Positions 25,050 through 38,687 are shown, counted from the first letter of the stretch. The stretch is DNA of 64,000 nt from Cycas panzhihuaensis (GCA_023213395.1 CM041465.1:97657741-97721740); one strand, 5' to 3'. Notes: a model not told the origin generated them from the sequence alone. Translations and numbers: made by a program.

Positions 25050-25231
25050 CATTTCCCATAATCTAGGAATGTAATAGATATTGCAATAATAGGTAAGGGA
25101 AGGTGCATAATCATACCTTACTTGGCATAGATTAGTGTAGCTTAGATTAATATATTATGAGCATGTGCTTGAGATTTCTTATTGATTTACTAGATGAGTT
25201 GACTATCCCTCTATCAATGATGATTTCAACT
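25050..25231 (+). repeat. LTR2 of the Tat-type gypsy family, 5' segment
   Basis: Begins catttcccataatctagga where relatives have tg at the terminus, with aggtaagg at 25091-25098 (offset 41). It is cut after 182 bp by copia-2 and resumes at 32858. Confidence 0.75.
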
Positions 25232-25509
25232 TGAAAGAGGTTAATGTATCATAGTCATTTGTATAGATTAATTATGTGATCTTAAGATATATTGCTAGCA
25301 TTAGTCTCTTAGTGAAATATACTTTATGTACATTTAGATGTAATTTTGGGTATATGTCATTAGGTATAAAAGGTGAAATCTTAAGGAGGGAGTCATTATT
25401 CATTCTCACCTCTAAGCCTTCTCTCATATCTTATTTCATCTTCTTTTTCATTTTCCATTGCCATTATGTGCATGTGAGTGATTTATTCCCTAGATCCATC
25501 ATTCCTTCA
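25232..25509 (+). repeat. Copia-2 5' LTR
   Basis: 278 bp; contains a TATA-like tataaaagg at 25364-25372. Ends ccttca, then tg, then the PBS. It is shorter than the 3' LTR because about 34 bp present near the TATA position of the 3' copy are absent here. Confidence 0.9.
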
Positions 25510-25511
25510 TG

Positions 25512-25523
25512 TGGTATCAGAGC
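25512..25523 (+). other. Copia-2 primer-binding site
   Basis: tggtatcagagc, complementary to initiator methionine tRNA, two bases after the 5' LTR. Confidence 0.92.
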
Positions 25524-27436
25524 TAGAAAAGGATCTATTCACTCCATTCCATTCGCATGGAGCCATTTGGCCTCTCCTTTACCTTTAATGTGAAGTATTG
25601 AGAGTGCACTCATCATTTTTAATATTTTGAGAGCTTAAATTTTAATACTTTATATTTTGATACTTTCTCTATATGTGTAGAATTTCAAAGGTGGAAAATA
25701 TAGGTTTCTGAAGTTATTTGGTTGCTGGAACATTCCTAGAAGCATTAAAGGCCTACAATTTTATGAAAATTTTGATCATCTTTAATTTTGATGAAATTTG
25801 GCATGTAGGGTTACCTTGACTAGAGGATCATTTTGTCTTCTAAAGTAGCTTTAGATTCAACCTACAATAGTGAGTTTTACGTAAAATAAAAGGGTAAAAT
25901 TTATGGATAAATTACTTAAGGCACATTTCCTAATGAAATCCTTTAATTATAAGTTAAAAACATGAAAGTGTTCTTGATAGTTTTGTTAGATTTATATATT
26001 AAAATCATTTTTAGATAAATATCATCAAATTTCATCCACTGGTTAGTGAGATCTATGTAGTTTTCTCATGGATGCTAAATTTACCTACTCAACCCCACAA
26101 ATGACATTATGAGGGCATTTCAAGCAATTTTTTGGCTGATTTTAGAGATGGTGTAGAATGAAATGTTTATTTATATGTCAATATGTAACTTTTAACATAT
26201 TTAAGTTCAAATTCTGAGATAGTGGATCTAGTATAATTATGCTTTTGTGCTTTTTTCAGGCAAAAATTATTTATGCCTTTTTCAAAAATTTGACTTCACT
26301 ACTCTATCAGAAACAATATTATAAACACTTTTTCCTTCTATAATAAATTCAAATTCCATAATTTAGGCCTTCATATTTGTAATTTTTTAAAAATTATACC
26401 CATTTATCATTATTTATAAATTTTATAAAAGCATCATAAAATAACGCAAAATAGGATGCATCTAGATTTAGAAAAATTAGTATTTTAGTGGAAAGTTGTT
26501 CTACTTTTTAGCCTATTATGGATTATATATTAAATTTCTAAAAACATATTTGGAAACAATGTACTAAAGTAAGAGAAACCTTGGATTGAAAGCAACATCT
26601 AGTTCCCTTGCTAAATCTAGCATGTTTTTTCTATTTACACATATAGCATAAAGCATCACATAAAGTAGTAATAATAGCAAAGTAAGCACAAAAGGCAATC
26701 AAGCATATTTGGTAGCTTTCTATTTTAGTTTTTAGTTATTCGAAAATAACTTACATTATTCCTAAAAGGAATCTCACCTGTGTGATCTATACTGCCATTT
26801 TTTGACTTGTGTGCACACTTGCCTTTTTTGAAATAAACCATAATTGGCCAAAGTCTAGGCCCTAAGGGAGGTGTGAGTTTCATATTAGGTCTAATCTTAA
26901 CCAGAATAGTGGTGGAGGGATAGGTTATCCATATTTATGGCCTTGAATTAAGGATAATCATGATAACCACACAAGAAAATTGAAAACCTTAATATAAGAT
27001 TGAAATTAACCTAGTCTAATATATGTCATAGCCATGGGATGTATACATATTATTTAACTCTTCAAAGTAGGTATATATCTACTCACTAGTAAACTACGTG
27101 AGGACTTAGAGTACCTAAGCTCCATTATGACTTGGATTTTGTCACCAAGCACATGTATGAGTATCGCAGGTGAAGGCCCTAATCATATGCTAGAAGCCTT
27201 AAGCATCAAAACCTTATGTACATTTAGACATGAGTTAGTGGTTAATGGTATGACACATTACCACTCTTTACCAACTCTACAGTAGGCCTCATTCTTTCAT
27301 CATTGCTTATACTCATTTTTTATAGTTATTAAAAAATACTTAATCATTGCTTACTTTTCATCATAGCATTCATATCCCTACTACGCCAAGTGTACTAGCC
27401 ACACGTGTCAGTGGCACATACTTCTTCATCATCACC

Positions 27437-28600
27437 ATGTCATCTCAATTCAGAAAGAATATCAACTATATATTGAAAGGTAAAGAAACTTGGGATTTAT
27501 GGTATACTAGAGTTTAAAATGTTATAAAGTATGAAGGCCTTTGGAGAACCCACTTATAGCCTATACCCATCATACTTGCAATAGCTACAACACCTACTTC
27601 TAGTGGATCTGCCCCAATAACTCCTATAGATACTACAACCAAACTACAATGAGAGATAGATGATAAAAAGATTCATGCAAGAATTCTATTGGTTACTGAT
27701 CACTCCTTGCACAACTTATTTAATGAAAAATAACATAATATAGCCTAGAAGGTCCTTGAAGTTCTCAAGAAGAACTTTGATACCAAGTCAAATTTAGAAT
27801 TTGTTCATCTTATTTTCTAAATGAATAAATTAAAAATGTAGAAGGGATGAGCTCATAAGACAATAAATCTCTTTTTGCCAATAAAATAGGCAATTGATAA
27901 AGATTTTAAAGCCCAATATATTACTTGGGCATTCTTGATCCAATCATATCTACATGTCCTTAATTATAAAAGCTTGCTTAGAAGTCTTTAATCTAGTGGA
28001 ACATTGAAGATACTCAACTTCAAAGCACTTGTTGAGAAGTTCATAGAATTTGACAAGACCTTTGATACCAACTTTGTAGCCTCTGACTCTCTTCTAGATC
28101 TAGCCTTTGAGGTGGAAGAAGAAGATTGCTACATAAAAAATCCTAGTCCCTCTCATGGAATAGGAAGTAATCGAGCAAAAGGAAGAGAAAGAAACATGGA
28201 AAATTGTCCACAAGGTCAACCAAACCCTTAGTTATAAACTCGACAGTCTCAAGGCCAAGGGCCACCTCAACAAATAGTAAGATAGTTAGGACAAACCAAT
28301 ACCTCTTCAAGGACTGGTAATTAAACTATTATGTATGATTGGTGTAACTATAAAGGACACTTAGTAAAAGATTGTAGAACTACTATTTATAAGTTGGCTA
28401 AGTTCTAACAAAAATATAGAGCTCACAATATTGAAGAAATTTGTAAAGAATCCTTTAGTAGTGTAGGTTTTGTACAAGCATACTTTCAAAGAATTGAGGG
28501 ATCTTCAGTATCAAATGCTATTAATCAACCAAAGAGATACTTTGAAGCTTAGTGTAGATATATCACTTGTAAATTCCCTTCACTAATGCTTGACCCTATT
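27437..28600 (+). pseudogene. gag: Copia-2 gag relic
   Basis: The ATG at 27437 opens a frame with GKETWDLW and HSLHNLFNEK, then a 75-codon open stretch (28004-28231) with FKALVEKFIEFDKTF and an acidic EVEEEDCY. A basic Gln-rich linker follows. Near 28340-28380 a zinc knuckle reads WCNYKGHLVKDC, with the His and last Cys in place but the first Cys pair incomplete. Stops are mostly TAG and TAA. Gag would form the particle; this copy cannot. Confidence 0.82.
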
Positions 28601-31600
28601 GAAATTATAAATAGTGTGGCTTCAATCGATGGACAACAGATTATGGACACCGGAGTAACTCAACATATGACATGCAATCACAATCTATATCAAACATTTA
28701 ACTCAAATGTTTAAGGAGTTATTCACATGGCTAATAAATCATAATAACCTATTAAAGGAATTAGTAACATTTATTTGAAACTCCTAGGCTTAAAAAAATT
28801 TACATTACTTAATGTCTTATATATACCCAATCTTAAACAAAACCTACTCTCTTTATCTACACTTATCTTTCGTAGATTTAATCTGAGTGTAGTTGCAAAT
28901 GACTAGACTCTCCAAGTCATTAATCCTATAACTAATCAAGTGGTATTGACTAGACTATCTCTTTGGAAAACTCTTTTTATTGAATGGATCTCCATCTTTT
29001 GAAGCCTATTATACCCAAATCCCTTGTTCCAATAAAGAATCTATATTTAATTTCATCTTGACCCATCCAACATTATCATTAGATGCTCTTTGACATGCTC
29101 ACATGGGCTATGTTCATATTAATAGACTTAGAGATCTTTGTAACACTCTTCCAAATCTTCTAAAGTTCTCCTCTCAACCCTTCAAATGTGAAGCTTGTAT
29201 CATTGTCAAATCTCATTGATAAATCTTTTCTAAAAATTAGTAGAAATCAAGCCATCCATTACAATTAGTACACTCTGATCTATGTGGACCAATGCCTATC
29301 CCTTCACTAAAGGGTAAGTTATATTATATCTCTTTTATTGATGATTTCACTAGAAAAGTATGGGTATCTTTTCTACATAAGAATGATGAAGCCTTCCATG
29401 TATTCAAAGAATTCAAAGCCTATGTGTAGCTTTTCTACACAAGAAAGATGAAGCCTTCCATGTATTTAAAGAATTTAAAGTCCACACTGAAAAAAAGTCA
29501 GGTTATCAACTCAAATATCTTCAAACTAATAATGGTGGTGAATATACCTCACATAAGTTTGAAATCTACCTTTGAGATAATAGCATCAAGCATCAAGCAA
29601 TATTAGTAGGTACCTAACAATAAAATAGAGTTATCAAGCATATGAATAGGACAATCATATACATGGCTCATGTTACGTTGGTATACAAAAATATACATGC
29701 CTACCTAAGGGCTAAATCCATTTGGATAACCATTTATTGTATTAATGATGTTAGCCCATCAAAGGAAGGGCAATCACCTAATGAAAAGTGGTCAAGACAA
29801 GCCCCTATTATTTACTACTTCAAAATTTTTAGCTTTATATACTATGCCCACATTTTAGATGTAGATCGAAATAAACTCCATCTAAGGGTACTTAAAGGCA
29901 TCTTTATTGGATACCCTATGGATAAGAAAGGGTACAAGGTCTTTATACCTTTATAATAAAAAATCATCATTACTAGAGATGTTATTTTTATGGAGATAGA
30001 GGATTAGTTGCTTAGACTGGACTCTAAAATACCCTCATGCTGCTATAATCATGTTATCAAGTATGGTGTTTAGATTCCAAAATTTGGAGGGATGGGGGAA
30101 GGAGGGGCAGGACGGGATAGACATAAATTACTCCAAATATTAGAAGTTGATAATAGAGCCTCAGAGGATACGAGTTGTGACTCTGAATCGATGAGTGCAC
30201 ATCCAACACCATCCTTTGAAGATAGTAGAGTTGATAAAGGCAAAGTCATTATAGAAGAACCATCCTCTCCATCTTCAGTCGATAAAGGAAAAATAGTGGT
30301 AGAAGGACCATCTTCCTCAAGTATATTAATATCCTCCTCATAAAATGTTCATTTTAATGAACAAGATAAGAACCAAGAAGTTGAGGAAATAAGGACATCA
30401 TTCCTAACTTGAGAATCTCATGAAGCTTGCTAGCTCAATAAGGACATACAACTAGATGAGGTAGGAAAAACTGGTACTCGAAGTGCCCATAGAGCAAAGA
30501 TGTAGGAATCATTATATATTGAGCTTGAACCAAAAGAAATGCACCTTACTCTTAATGAAAATCCCCTACCAAGAAGCTGTAAAGCATGTAGCTTAGAGAA
30601 ATGTCATGAATGAAGAGTACTAATCTCTTATCAAGAATGGTACATGGGAGCTCATTAATCTACCACTTGGCAGAAATATAGTTCAAAATAAATGGGTGTT
30701 CAAAAATAAATATAGATCAAATGGAACCCTTGAAAAATATAAGGCGAGGTTGGTAGCTAAAGGATTTACACAAAGTGAAGGCATCGACTACTCTGAATTC
30801 TTTTCTCCTACAGCCAAGTAGCCTATAATTAGAACTGTTATGGCTGTAGCTACTCAATAGGGTTAGAAGATCTACCAAGTTGATATAAAGACTACATTTC
30901 TCAATGGAGATCTTGAAGAAGAAATTTATATGGCTCAACCAAAAGGATATGAGATCGAAGGTCAAGAGCATAAGGTTTACAGGCTTAAAAAGTCCTTGTA
31001 CGGCCTTAAACAAGCCCCTCATACTTGGTTTACCAAGTTGTCTAAAAGAATGAGGCAACTTGGATACAAGATTTGTGACTACCAAGATATTAATGTAATA
31101 TTATTCATCAAGTACCAAAAGGACAAAGTCACTTATCTCATAATCTTTGTGGATGACATGCTAGTAATGGGTAATAGTGAATAGGCAATAAGCCAACTAA
31201 AAAAGGACCTTAGTAAAACATTTAAATTGTTTGACCTTAATTTGATTAAATATTACTTAGGAATTAAAGTAACACAAAAGAATAGAAAATTTTTTCTATC
31301 CTAAGAAAATACATCAACGACCTTCTAACCAAATTTTAGTTAGAAGATACTCGACTAGTGGTTTTACCTATGGACCCTAATACCAAACTCTCAGTTGATG
31401 GTGACACTAGGGAGGAAGATGCAACACTCTATAGAAAACTTGTAGGTAGTCTCATCTATACTACTAATACAAGGCTAGATATTGCACACTCTATTGGCAT
31501 TCTTGATCATTATATGATAAATCCTAAGCAAAATCATTAGTAGGTAGTAATGCAAGTGTTGAGATACCTTAAGACGACCAGTAAATATAGTTTATTATAT

Positions 31601-32096
31601 GAACCTAATTCAAACTTTAAGTTTTTTATATACATAGACTCAGACTTTATAGAAGATAAAGATATAATAAGATCTATGTCTAGGTATATAATATTTTTTA
31701 GAATAGCACTAATATTATGGAGATCCTGATAGTAAAAGATAGTTGTTGATTTAACTACTAAAGTTGAATATATTACTACTTCTGAGACCATCAAGGAAGT
31801 AATATAGCTTAGAAAATCATTAGAAATATTGAATATCACCCAAATAAGTCTTATCAACCTTCATGTAGATAATCAATTAGCAATCTTTATGGGTAAAAAT
31901 CTTGTTTTCCATAATTGTACCAAACACATAAGTATGAAAGTCCATAAGATTAGAGAACTTATTCATGACAGTATAATTCAATTGGAATATTTCCCCATAG
32001 TAGATCAAGTGGCCGACATCTTCACCAAACTAATGTCAAAGGTAAAGTTTGAATAGTTCTAAAGGCAGCTTGGCCTTAGGACATCCATCTTTGACT
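28601..32096 (+). pseudogene. pol: Copia-2 pol relic (PR-INT-RT-RNase H)
   Basis: Protease: near 28640, MDTGVTQHM replaces the usual DSGAS-type site but keeps the Asp. GAG-pre-integrase: near 29090-29215. Integrase: near 29275-29960, with SDLCGPMPIPS and FIDDFTRKVWV; a 62-bp tandem duplication at about 29368-29490 changes its frame, and a later part is open at 29642-29956. Linker: acidic/Ser-rich at 30092-30343. RT: about 30540-31300, with [32 protein letters not shown] and FVDDMLV near 31146, so both catalytic aspartates remain. RNase H: 31358-32050, with YRKLVGSLIY and HISMKVHKIRE. Many stops make the polyprotein non-functional. Confidence 0.9.
29368..29490 (+). repeat. 62-bp tandem duplication within copia-2 integrase
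   Basis: The segment starting cttttctacataagaa at 29368 recurs at 29430 as cttttctacacaagaa with few differences. The period is 62 bp, not a multiple of three, so the reading frame changes across it. Confidence 0.85.
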
Positions 32097-32534
32097 AATA
32101 AAAAAAGATGGAAATAAGATCATCATACTCTATTCTCTTCATGAAAACCCTTTATGGGTACAGAAGAATAAGAGTAAGTCTCTACACTATCCTATTTGTG
32201 AAAACCCCATGTGGGCATAAAAGGATAAAGGTTGTACTAGTTTTAGAAAATCAGAACCTGTGAAAACCTAAAAAGGCATAGAGGATGACCAAATGGTATA
32301 TGGAGACTTACCAGATTAAGCTGCACATTTAAATTATTTAACTATGAGGCTACATCAAAGAGCCACCTTAGCCATTTTGATTTATAAAAGGGGCTATAGA
32401 TCTTAGAAAGTTCATGGGCTTCTATTTCCCATGAGGGTTTTCCCATTAAAGTGTCATTTAGAATTTTAGTATAATAATGAGATTTAAATGAATATCTCAT
32501 AGAATAGATTTTCTCAAAATGACCTTCCACCATT

Positions 32535-32544
32535 AAGGGGGGGA
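32535..32544 (+). other. Copia-2 polypurine tract
   Basis: aagggggggga-type purine run ending at the base before the 3' LTR. Confidence 0.85.
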
Positions 32545-32545
32545 T

Positions 32546-32857
32546 TGAAAGAGGTTAATATATTAAGGTCATTTGTGTAGATTAATTATGTGACCTTAGG
32601 ATATATTGTTAACATTAGTCTCTTAGTGAAATATACTTTATGTGTATTTAGATATAATTTCAAGTTCATGTCATTAGGCAGGAAAATCCTAACCCTAATT
32701 CTCACCCTCAATAATAAAAGGCAAAATCTCAATGAGGGAATTATTATTCATTCTGACCTCCAAGCTTGCTTTCATATCTTGTTTTATCTTCTTTTTCATT
32801 CTCCATTGCCATTATATGCATTTGAGTGATTTATTTCCTAGATCTATCTTTTCTTCA
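32546..32857 (+). repeat. Copia-2 3' LTR
   Basis: 312 bp, aligning with 25232-25509. It carries about 34 extra bases around 32683-32717 next to the TATA position. Followed by caacc, the right target duplicate. Confidence 0.9.
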
Positions 32858-35250
32858 CAACCATAGTTGATGGTTATATTATCATCCCTGTTAGCTTAAC
32901 AAGTGGAGAAGGGTTACCTAGTACCTCTATAAGATATCGTTTATCCTTCGATTACTTTGCTTATGTCCTCATTCATCTTACTTTACTCTATTGGATTTAT
33001 TTTTATTTGTTTTTTCTTTTTCTCTTTATTTTCTTCTCATCCCATTGCCTTCCTTACTTGTACCACCTTCTTTCTATGATCTTGCATTAATTGGTGGGAT
33101 TTTTTATTAATTTTTTTTATAACAAACTTGTATTTACTAGTGCTTCATAGTACTAGAAAGATTCTTTATGGTACTATGGAAAACTTCATCATATTAATTT
33201 TTGTACTAGAAAATCTCTTTAGACCTGTGTTTGGTCATGTATCTATAGTGCTCAAATGTAGGTCTTATTTAATGCTTCAATAAATCTAAGGATGGCCCAT
33301 TAGTTTTATTAAAACCATAGGCCATGTCCCATTAAAAACACCATGGATCCTATTGTTTTAGGTTAAATCCATGGGTAATTTCCCCTAGATTAGGGCCTAT
33401 GGTTTTCCCCTATCCAGTGGGCATAAAACCATGGGCCCTATACCATTAACTATATATTCTTCCCCTTTTTCTAATGGAATTGTAGTTAAGAAATTTATTA
33501 TTGAATTTTCATTATACTACCAAAATCCTATTAAAACTACTAATCTCTCATACAACTTCATCTTGGCTTTTACTTTGGGTTGGAATATGCTTCTTATTAG
33601 TGCTAGAGTGTTCATTGGTTAGAGTTACTTTATCATTAGCATCCTCTTTACCACTCAAAATAAGGTAAACCCTACATCACTTTAGTTGGAATTTTATCCC
33701 AAGATTTGCTTAGTTTTTCATGGTTTGTGAAGCATAATTTTACACCCCTTATTACATCTTTAAAGTTGCTTTATTACTTGCCATTTTGGTTTATTCACTC
33801 TTGTTCAAATTTCAAGTGCTTTATAAAGGGAAAGACAACCAAGTATCACTTGATAAGCCTCTAAAAGAAGGGATCCTTCTACCATTTTTTAGCGCCCCTT
33901 CCCCACATTTGATCATCTATCTAATAGCACTATGCTTTTTGCTTAAAATATCAAGTTTTTTATTCATGATCATATTTCCATATATTTCAAAATTAGTAGA
34001 TGTTATCAAGGTTTTTAGGTGGAATAATTCATTATTTCTTGTAGGATTTGAGAGTGTTTGAAGTGGACCAAAGTCCTTTCTCTCCTTTCCTTCATAACCC
34101 CTTTCTCACCAACTTGGAGTGCCCATTATTCAACCAACATGATGCCAGATTTTTATCACAAAATATAAATTTAAGATAAGTAAAGCCCTCTTTTCTGTAC
34201 TTCTTATAATATTTGACTTTATATTAGAAAATTCTTCTCATCATAATATGATCTAGCAAGCAAAAATACTTTTGATTTTTTCTAGAAATTTAGTTTTATA
34301 GCTATATAATCAACATACCTTATTGTAAGTCCATTTGGCAATTTGGTGTATGGAAACTTGCTAAAAGAAAATACTAAAATCATGGATTTTGCATGGTTTT
34401 CTAAGTAATCCTCACTAAACCCCAATTAAATAACTTTTTTTCTACTTTCAAAGCAAGAAAAGTAGAAAGAAAAATGTTTTTCCTTTAGTTTTGTTTTGAA
34501 AAGAAAAATGGTAAGGAATTATTAGCTTGTGTAATAGGGCTACCCCTATTACCTATACAATATATAAAATAAGAGTACAATAACCCAATAATGGTGGAGG
34601 TGGATGGAGTAGATGATGGATGTGAAGAGTATCAAAAGATAACTAAAGGACACTAAAGTGAACCCTAATAGAATTATATTAATCAACATGAGCTTACATG
34701 AGGTAAGGGTGTTATATTTATAAGAGGACCATCCCATTATTATATTATCTCCTTCTAAGCTAACCAATCATACATTTTCACTATTATTAAATCTTTGTAA
34801 CCTTAACCTCCTAACATATTAACCCTCTAACATGTAACCCTCTAGTCTATTAACCCTCTAAGATGTGATGAAGGCTCATCATAATTTGCTTAGTTGATTG
34901 TGCATTCTTATTTATTTTCTCTTCTTCCCTTACTCATATGACTCATTTTTTATTTTAAAATAGAATAATAAATATAAAACAAAGGGAGGATTAAAGGAAA
35001 ATTTTCTTTATTTATATTCTACATTGCATTAGATATTTTGTTTTAGTGACATGTGTTATTTTTTTTATAGAGGCCAAACAAAGGAGAGCATCACACCTAT
35101 TATGAGTCCTTGAATCTATGGGGATAAATTTAGTTTTGATTAGTTATGATTTATTGTTATTTTTATACAATTGAAAGTGCATATTAATGTGTAGGGCATG
35201 ACCAATTAAGTAAACTTCATCTCTCCTATTGAGAGTGGTTACCTCTATAT
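32858..35250 (+). repeat. LTR2 of the Tat-type gypsy family, 3' segment (end approximate)
   Basis: Continuation of LTR2 beyond copia-2. gtac modules near 33148-33195, ccatggg modules near 33345-33440 and a TATA-like tatatatt at 33451 lie where expected: 182 bp before the insertion plus about 590 bp after it gives about 770 bp from the LTR start. The short open frames at 33431-33622 and 33786-34061 have no recognisable homology. The right end is estimated from LTR length. From there to 35623 I see nothing I can name. Confidence 0.6.
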
Positions 35251-36316
35251 TCCTCCACTCTCATAAAGCTTGAGGCTTATTAGAATTAGATGTAAATACT
35301 ATCAAGCCACTCTTGTATCTATGTGAAAGTCATCACTAATATTAATTAGTACATATTAACTTATTCATGAGTGGATCGGTCTTATAGTTTTGATTCCTCT
35401 AGGCCTATCACTCTAGGTAGTCACTTCCTTTTCTATTAGATCAAGTCTATCAAATTAGGCCAAGTAGGAGTTAGGGGATTAGGATAAGTTAGTAGCCTTG
35501 GGGGTTATAGATTCTATAGGTTAGGCATGTAAATTGTATAAGAGTTATGGTCACTCATGCTAGATAAGGTCCCTCACACTATGAGGGCTCTTTTTTATTA
35601 TTTGGGTCTTTCAATGATATTAGCATAGTGTTTCCCAGCTCTTGGGAATGGGTTCTTGGCAAGTTGACTTAGGTAAGTATAGGTATGATTCTATCCTTTG
35701 TCTTTACTGCTTCTCCAAAAAGGTAAATGGAAGCATCATTTTATTACATGACTGATTGTCACATTTGAGTGATCATCTTGCACCTGTTGCTTGATCATAC
35801 TACTTGCTATTCTTTCAGCCTATGATGATCAGTGGGACATGAATCCCCATGGCACTCCATAACCCTCCTATGCACCTCCATATTTTCCTAAGCACCACTT
35901 AACTCGTGTGATCTGTCACACTCGTTGCCATATCACAACCCTTAACACCCTGCTAAGTGTGATTGGTTTACCCTTATGCCATTTATCAATTTCTTGGGAG
36001 GCTTACCACTTCGATAACCCATCTACTTTAGGTCATCTTCCTTATTTGACTGTCCCTAACCATCTTGACAAAGGGTCATCCTCTCCTAGGCATCGATTAC
36101 CCCCCTCTTAAGGCTCCCAGGTATCCTCCTTTTGGCCTATTTTGGTCTCTATCACTGCACTACGGCAAATGTCGCAGTACTGCAGTAACTTCACAGCATA
36201 AGATGCTTTTTAAAATTTGTCATGGCAAATTTCACTTTTTTCGTAAATTGCCATGTGGCTTTGACATCTCTCGAGCCCTACCCCAACCCTAATCATCCAC
36301 TCAGCCTAGGGTTAGG

Positions 36317-36322
36317 TATAAA
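36317..36322 (+). promoter_or_regulatory. TATA box of element B 5' LTR
   Basis: tataaa within ggtataaagccc, 688 bp into the LTR and followed by a pyrimidine-rich run. It is conserved at the same place in the 3' LTR, which fits the element's RNA promoter. Confidence 0.65.
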
Positions 36323-37420
36323 GCCCAAAATAACCTCTTCTTCCACCTTCCTTTCTCTCTTCTCTCTCTTTCATAAGAATTTTTTGTAGGAATGCCCTGC
36401 AACGTTCAAGTTCCCTATGTTCCAGCCTAAGGCTCACCCACTGTAGCTTTGATCCATGGTAGTAGGCTCACTAACTAACGTCTCCAAGCAAGGATTCATG
36501 CCCAAGTTTGGCCTCCACGCCCTTCCTACAGCTTCTAGTAAATTTTTTCCATTGCAACACCTTCTTAAGGATACCCTGTAAGCATACTAGATCTGCCATT
36601 TTTCACTATTTTTAGGGGCACCCCTACCTCCTACATAGCCTAGTAGGTATTTTTCCATTGTTGTTCCATATCTTTCCTTTGGTTTGTCTTATAAAAGGTT
36701 ATATCTTTGAGCACATCATTCCTTTCATTGCTTTTTGCTATATACAGGGGGCATTCCTCTCTTTCCTATTTTTATTGCTATCTTGATCTCCTTATCCTCT
36801 CCTAGTTTTTTCTAAGGAGGCTATGGGAGAGGAGTCATAAAGAGTGAGAGAAAGAATCCAAGGTAGGTTCCATACTGACATGCTCCTCAAGGGCAACCCC
36901 CTTCTCCTCTTTCCTCTCCTTCACTTGTGCCTCTCTTGGGTCACCAGGGAGTCTTCAAAATTTAGCTTGCGCTAGATATTAACGTATGTAGCCCTTGTTG
37001 CACTATTTCTAGCCCTGCACACCTCTCTTAAGAAGATCTACTAGCCCCAAATGGTGTCCCCCATTCATCTTGGGTTTTAGTTTAGCCAATGTTGTAATTT
37101 ATGGCACGTAGCATATTTGCAATATAGGCAACTTTTACAAACCTCATAATGTTTGTTTCCTTTACTATCCACTACCAATAGGTTGTCCTAATCTATTGTA
37201 CCCTATGTCTAAGAGTAGTGTGGAGGTGCACTTGCTCGAGGGTTAGCCATTCTGAGGCTAACGTCCCCTTGCCTTAGCTTATGTTGTTGGTTTTCTTAGG
37301 AGATTATAGAGTTACTTTTGGTAGACGATTACCTAACTTGAAATATTCTAACTTGCAATATTTCAGCATTTTACTTTTGTATAAGTATACATATATTGGC
37401 TTTGTATCCTAGAAACCCCT

Positions 37421-37696
37421 TTGGAAAGGGCAAGGAACTTTGTGATTGTAGGTTTGCTGCACCATTTGTGGAGAAAGGTAAACGGCAATAATCCAGGTGT
37501 GTTCTTTGGCCCCCTTTCCTTTGGTTGTTCTACTCTTTTCATAGTTCCTTTTTCCTTTGTGTTTTCTTGCTCCTTTCCCTTCATTTTTGGGGGAGGTAAG
37601 GAAACCCCTATGCTACTCATGCTATGGGAGAAGGGAAAAGAGGAAGCGGGCATAGTGCAAGATGAAGACCACATTTTAGTTGCATCGTTCTTCTAG
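37421..37696 (+). other. 91-codon open frame inside element B 5' LTR
   Basis: Open frame present at the same place and with the same length in both LTRs (see 49093-49368). It starts ME-ARNFVIVGLL and ends VASFF. The hydrophobic centre is rich in Phe, Ser and Cys. The two copies differ at about 20 of 91 residues, which is no better than their nucleotide identity, so selection is not indicated. I recognise no family. It probably survives because it lacks Gln/Arg codons prone to becoming stops, but a small LTR-encoded peptide cannot be excluded. Confidence 0.3.
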
Positions 37697-38543
37697 GTAC
37701 ATTACTCTCGTTTCATAGGCTTTTTCGTGTTTCCTCTATCTTGTATGATTACATAAAAGACATAAGGGAATAAAGTAAAAGTGAACCAACTATCATCATC
37801 ATCTTGCAGATTGGTTTACATTTTAGGAAAGATCATCCATTAAGGGTTACCCCCTTCCCTTTTTTACTCAATTGCATTGCCGTGCACATTGCATAATATC
37901 TTGGTTTATTTCTTTGCTTCTCTTCCCCTTGTTTGAAATGAAATGAGAGTGAGGATCTACTTTTGAGAGAGAAAGTATATTTATTGTTCTTTACACCTGT
38001 ATGTTTAGTTTACATCTCACTTGCACACATATGACTAGTCTTTATTTTATTGTTGCATATATAGACTAGACCCCTTTGTGCATAGAGTGGCAAGCATCCT
38101 TTCCACTACCACTCTTCATCCATCCAACTTTCCTACTAGGTGGATTAGTTCTTAGAGGATCCATCCCCTAAGATCTCCTTTTCTCCTCATCACACCCATA
38201 TACACTTCACCTACATCCCTTAGCTTTCTTTCTACGAGGATCTGCTCCTTCGTTGGGTCTTACCTTCTCATTCTAGCCATCAAATCATAGGAAGACCCTT
38301 GTTTTGAGGTTACTTAGGCAACTGAGGACATACCTCACTTATGCTTCCCTTTAAAGTCAAAAGCCAAGTTATCTTGAGGAAGTTATGTGCCATTTGTGGG
38401 TCTCAAACCTGTATTCTGATGCATGCACGGCCTGTGTGGGTGCTTCCTTACACTTGTTGGTTTGATCCCTTTATCTCAAAGCCTTCCATTGATTGTCTTA
38501 ATCCCAACTAGATGTAGTTACCATCCCCATAAATGTAATTCCA

Positions 38544-38570
38544 CTAGCAACCATACTGGGGACCCACCAG
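38544..38570 (+). other. Element B primer-binding-site region
   Basis: Directly after the LTR comes ctagcaaccatactggggac. The pattern with a central actgggga resembles post-LTR segments in plant Tat/Athila elements, with several G-to-A changes assumed. The matching site in element C supports it. The exact tRNA is not assigned. Confidence 0.5.
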
Positions 38571-38687
38571 TAAGGGAATTTATCTTTCTTCCTTCCTTGT
38601 TGGTGCTAATATGCCTTGGTAGCTTTCTCTTTTGATCTTGTTAGGTAGCCCCCAACATGTGGACTACCTTGTTTCTCTCTTCTTCTA

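Larger units (their letters stand above)
25232..32857 (+). mobile_element. Copia-2: Ty1/copia LTR retrotransposon, degenerate
   Basis: Two LTRs beginning TGAAAGAGGTTAAT and ending TTCA, a PBS two bases after the 5' LTR, gag-pol in copia order, and a G-rich polypurine tract before the 3' LTR. The target duplication is caact (25227-25231) versus caacc (32858-32862), one transition apart. From 25524 to the gag start at 27437 there is 1.9 kb of AT-rich leader with no coding signal. Coding is broken by many stops and several frameshifts, including a 62-bp tandem duplication in integrase. Inserted in LTR2. Confidence 0.93.
35629..38543 (+). repeat. Element B 5' LTR
   Basis: 2915 bp. It starts tgtttcccagctcttggga, an imperfect palindrome, with aggtaagt at 35671-35678. 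A U3 segment near 36155-36255 has a 10-bp palindrome gcagtactgc and an inverted catggcaa/ttgccatg pair. The TATA box is at 36317-36322. It ends gtaattcca. It aligns with 47324-50215 over the whole length with mainly transition differences; about 66 bp near 36765-36830 are missing from the 3' copy. Confidence 0.93.

Noticed and set aside
37363-37674. 103-codon minus-strand open frame in B 5' LTR
   Set aside because: Shadow of the plus-strand LTR frame; not present as an equivalent open frame in the 3' LTR.
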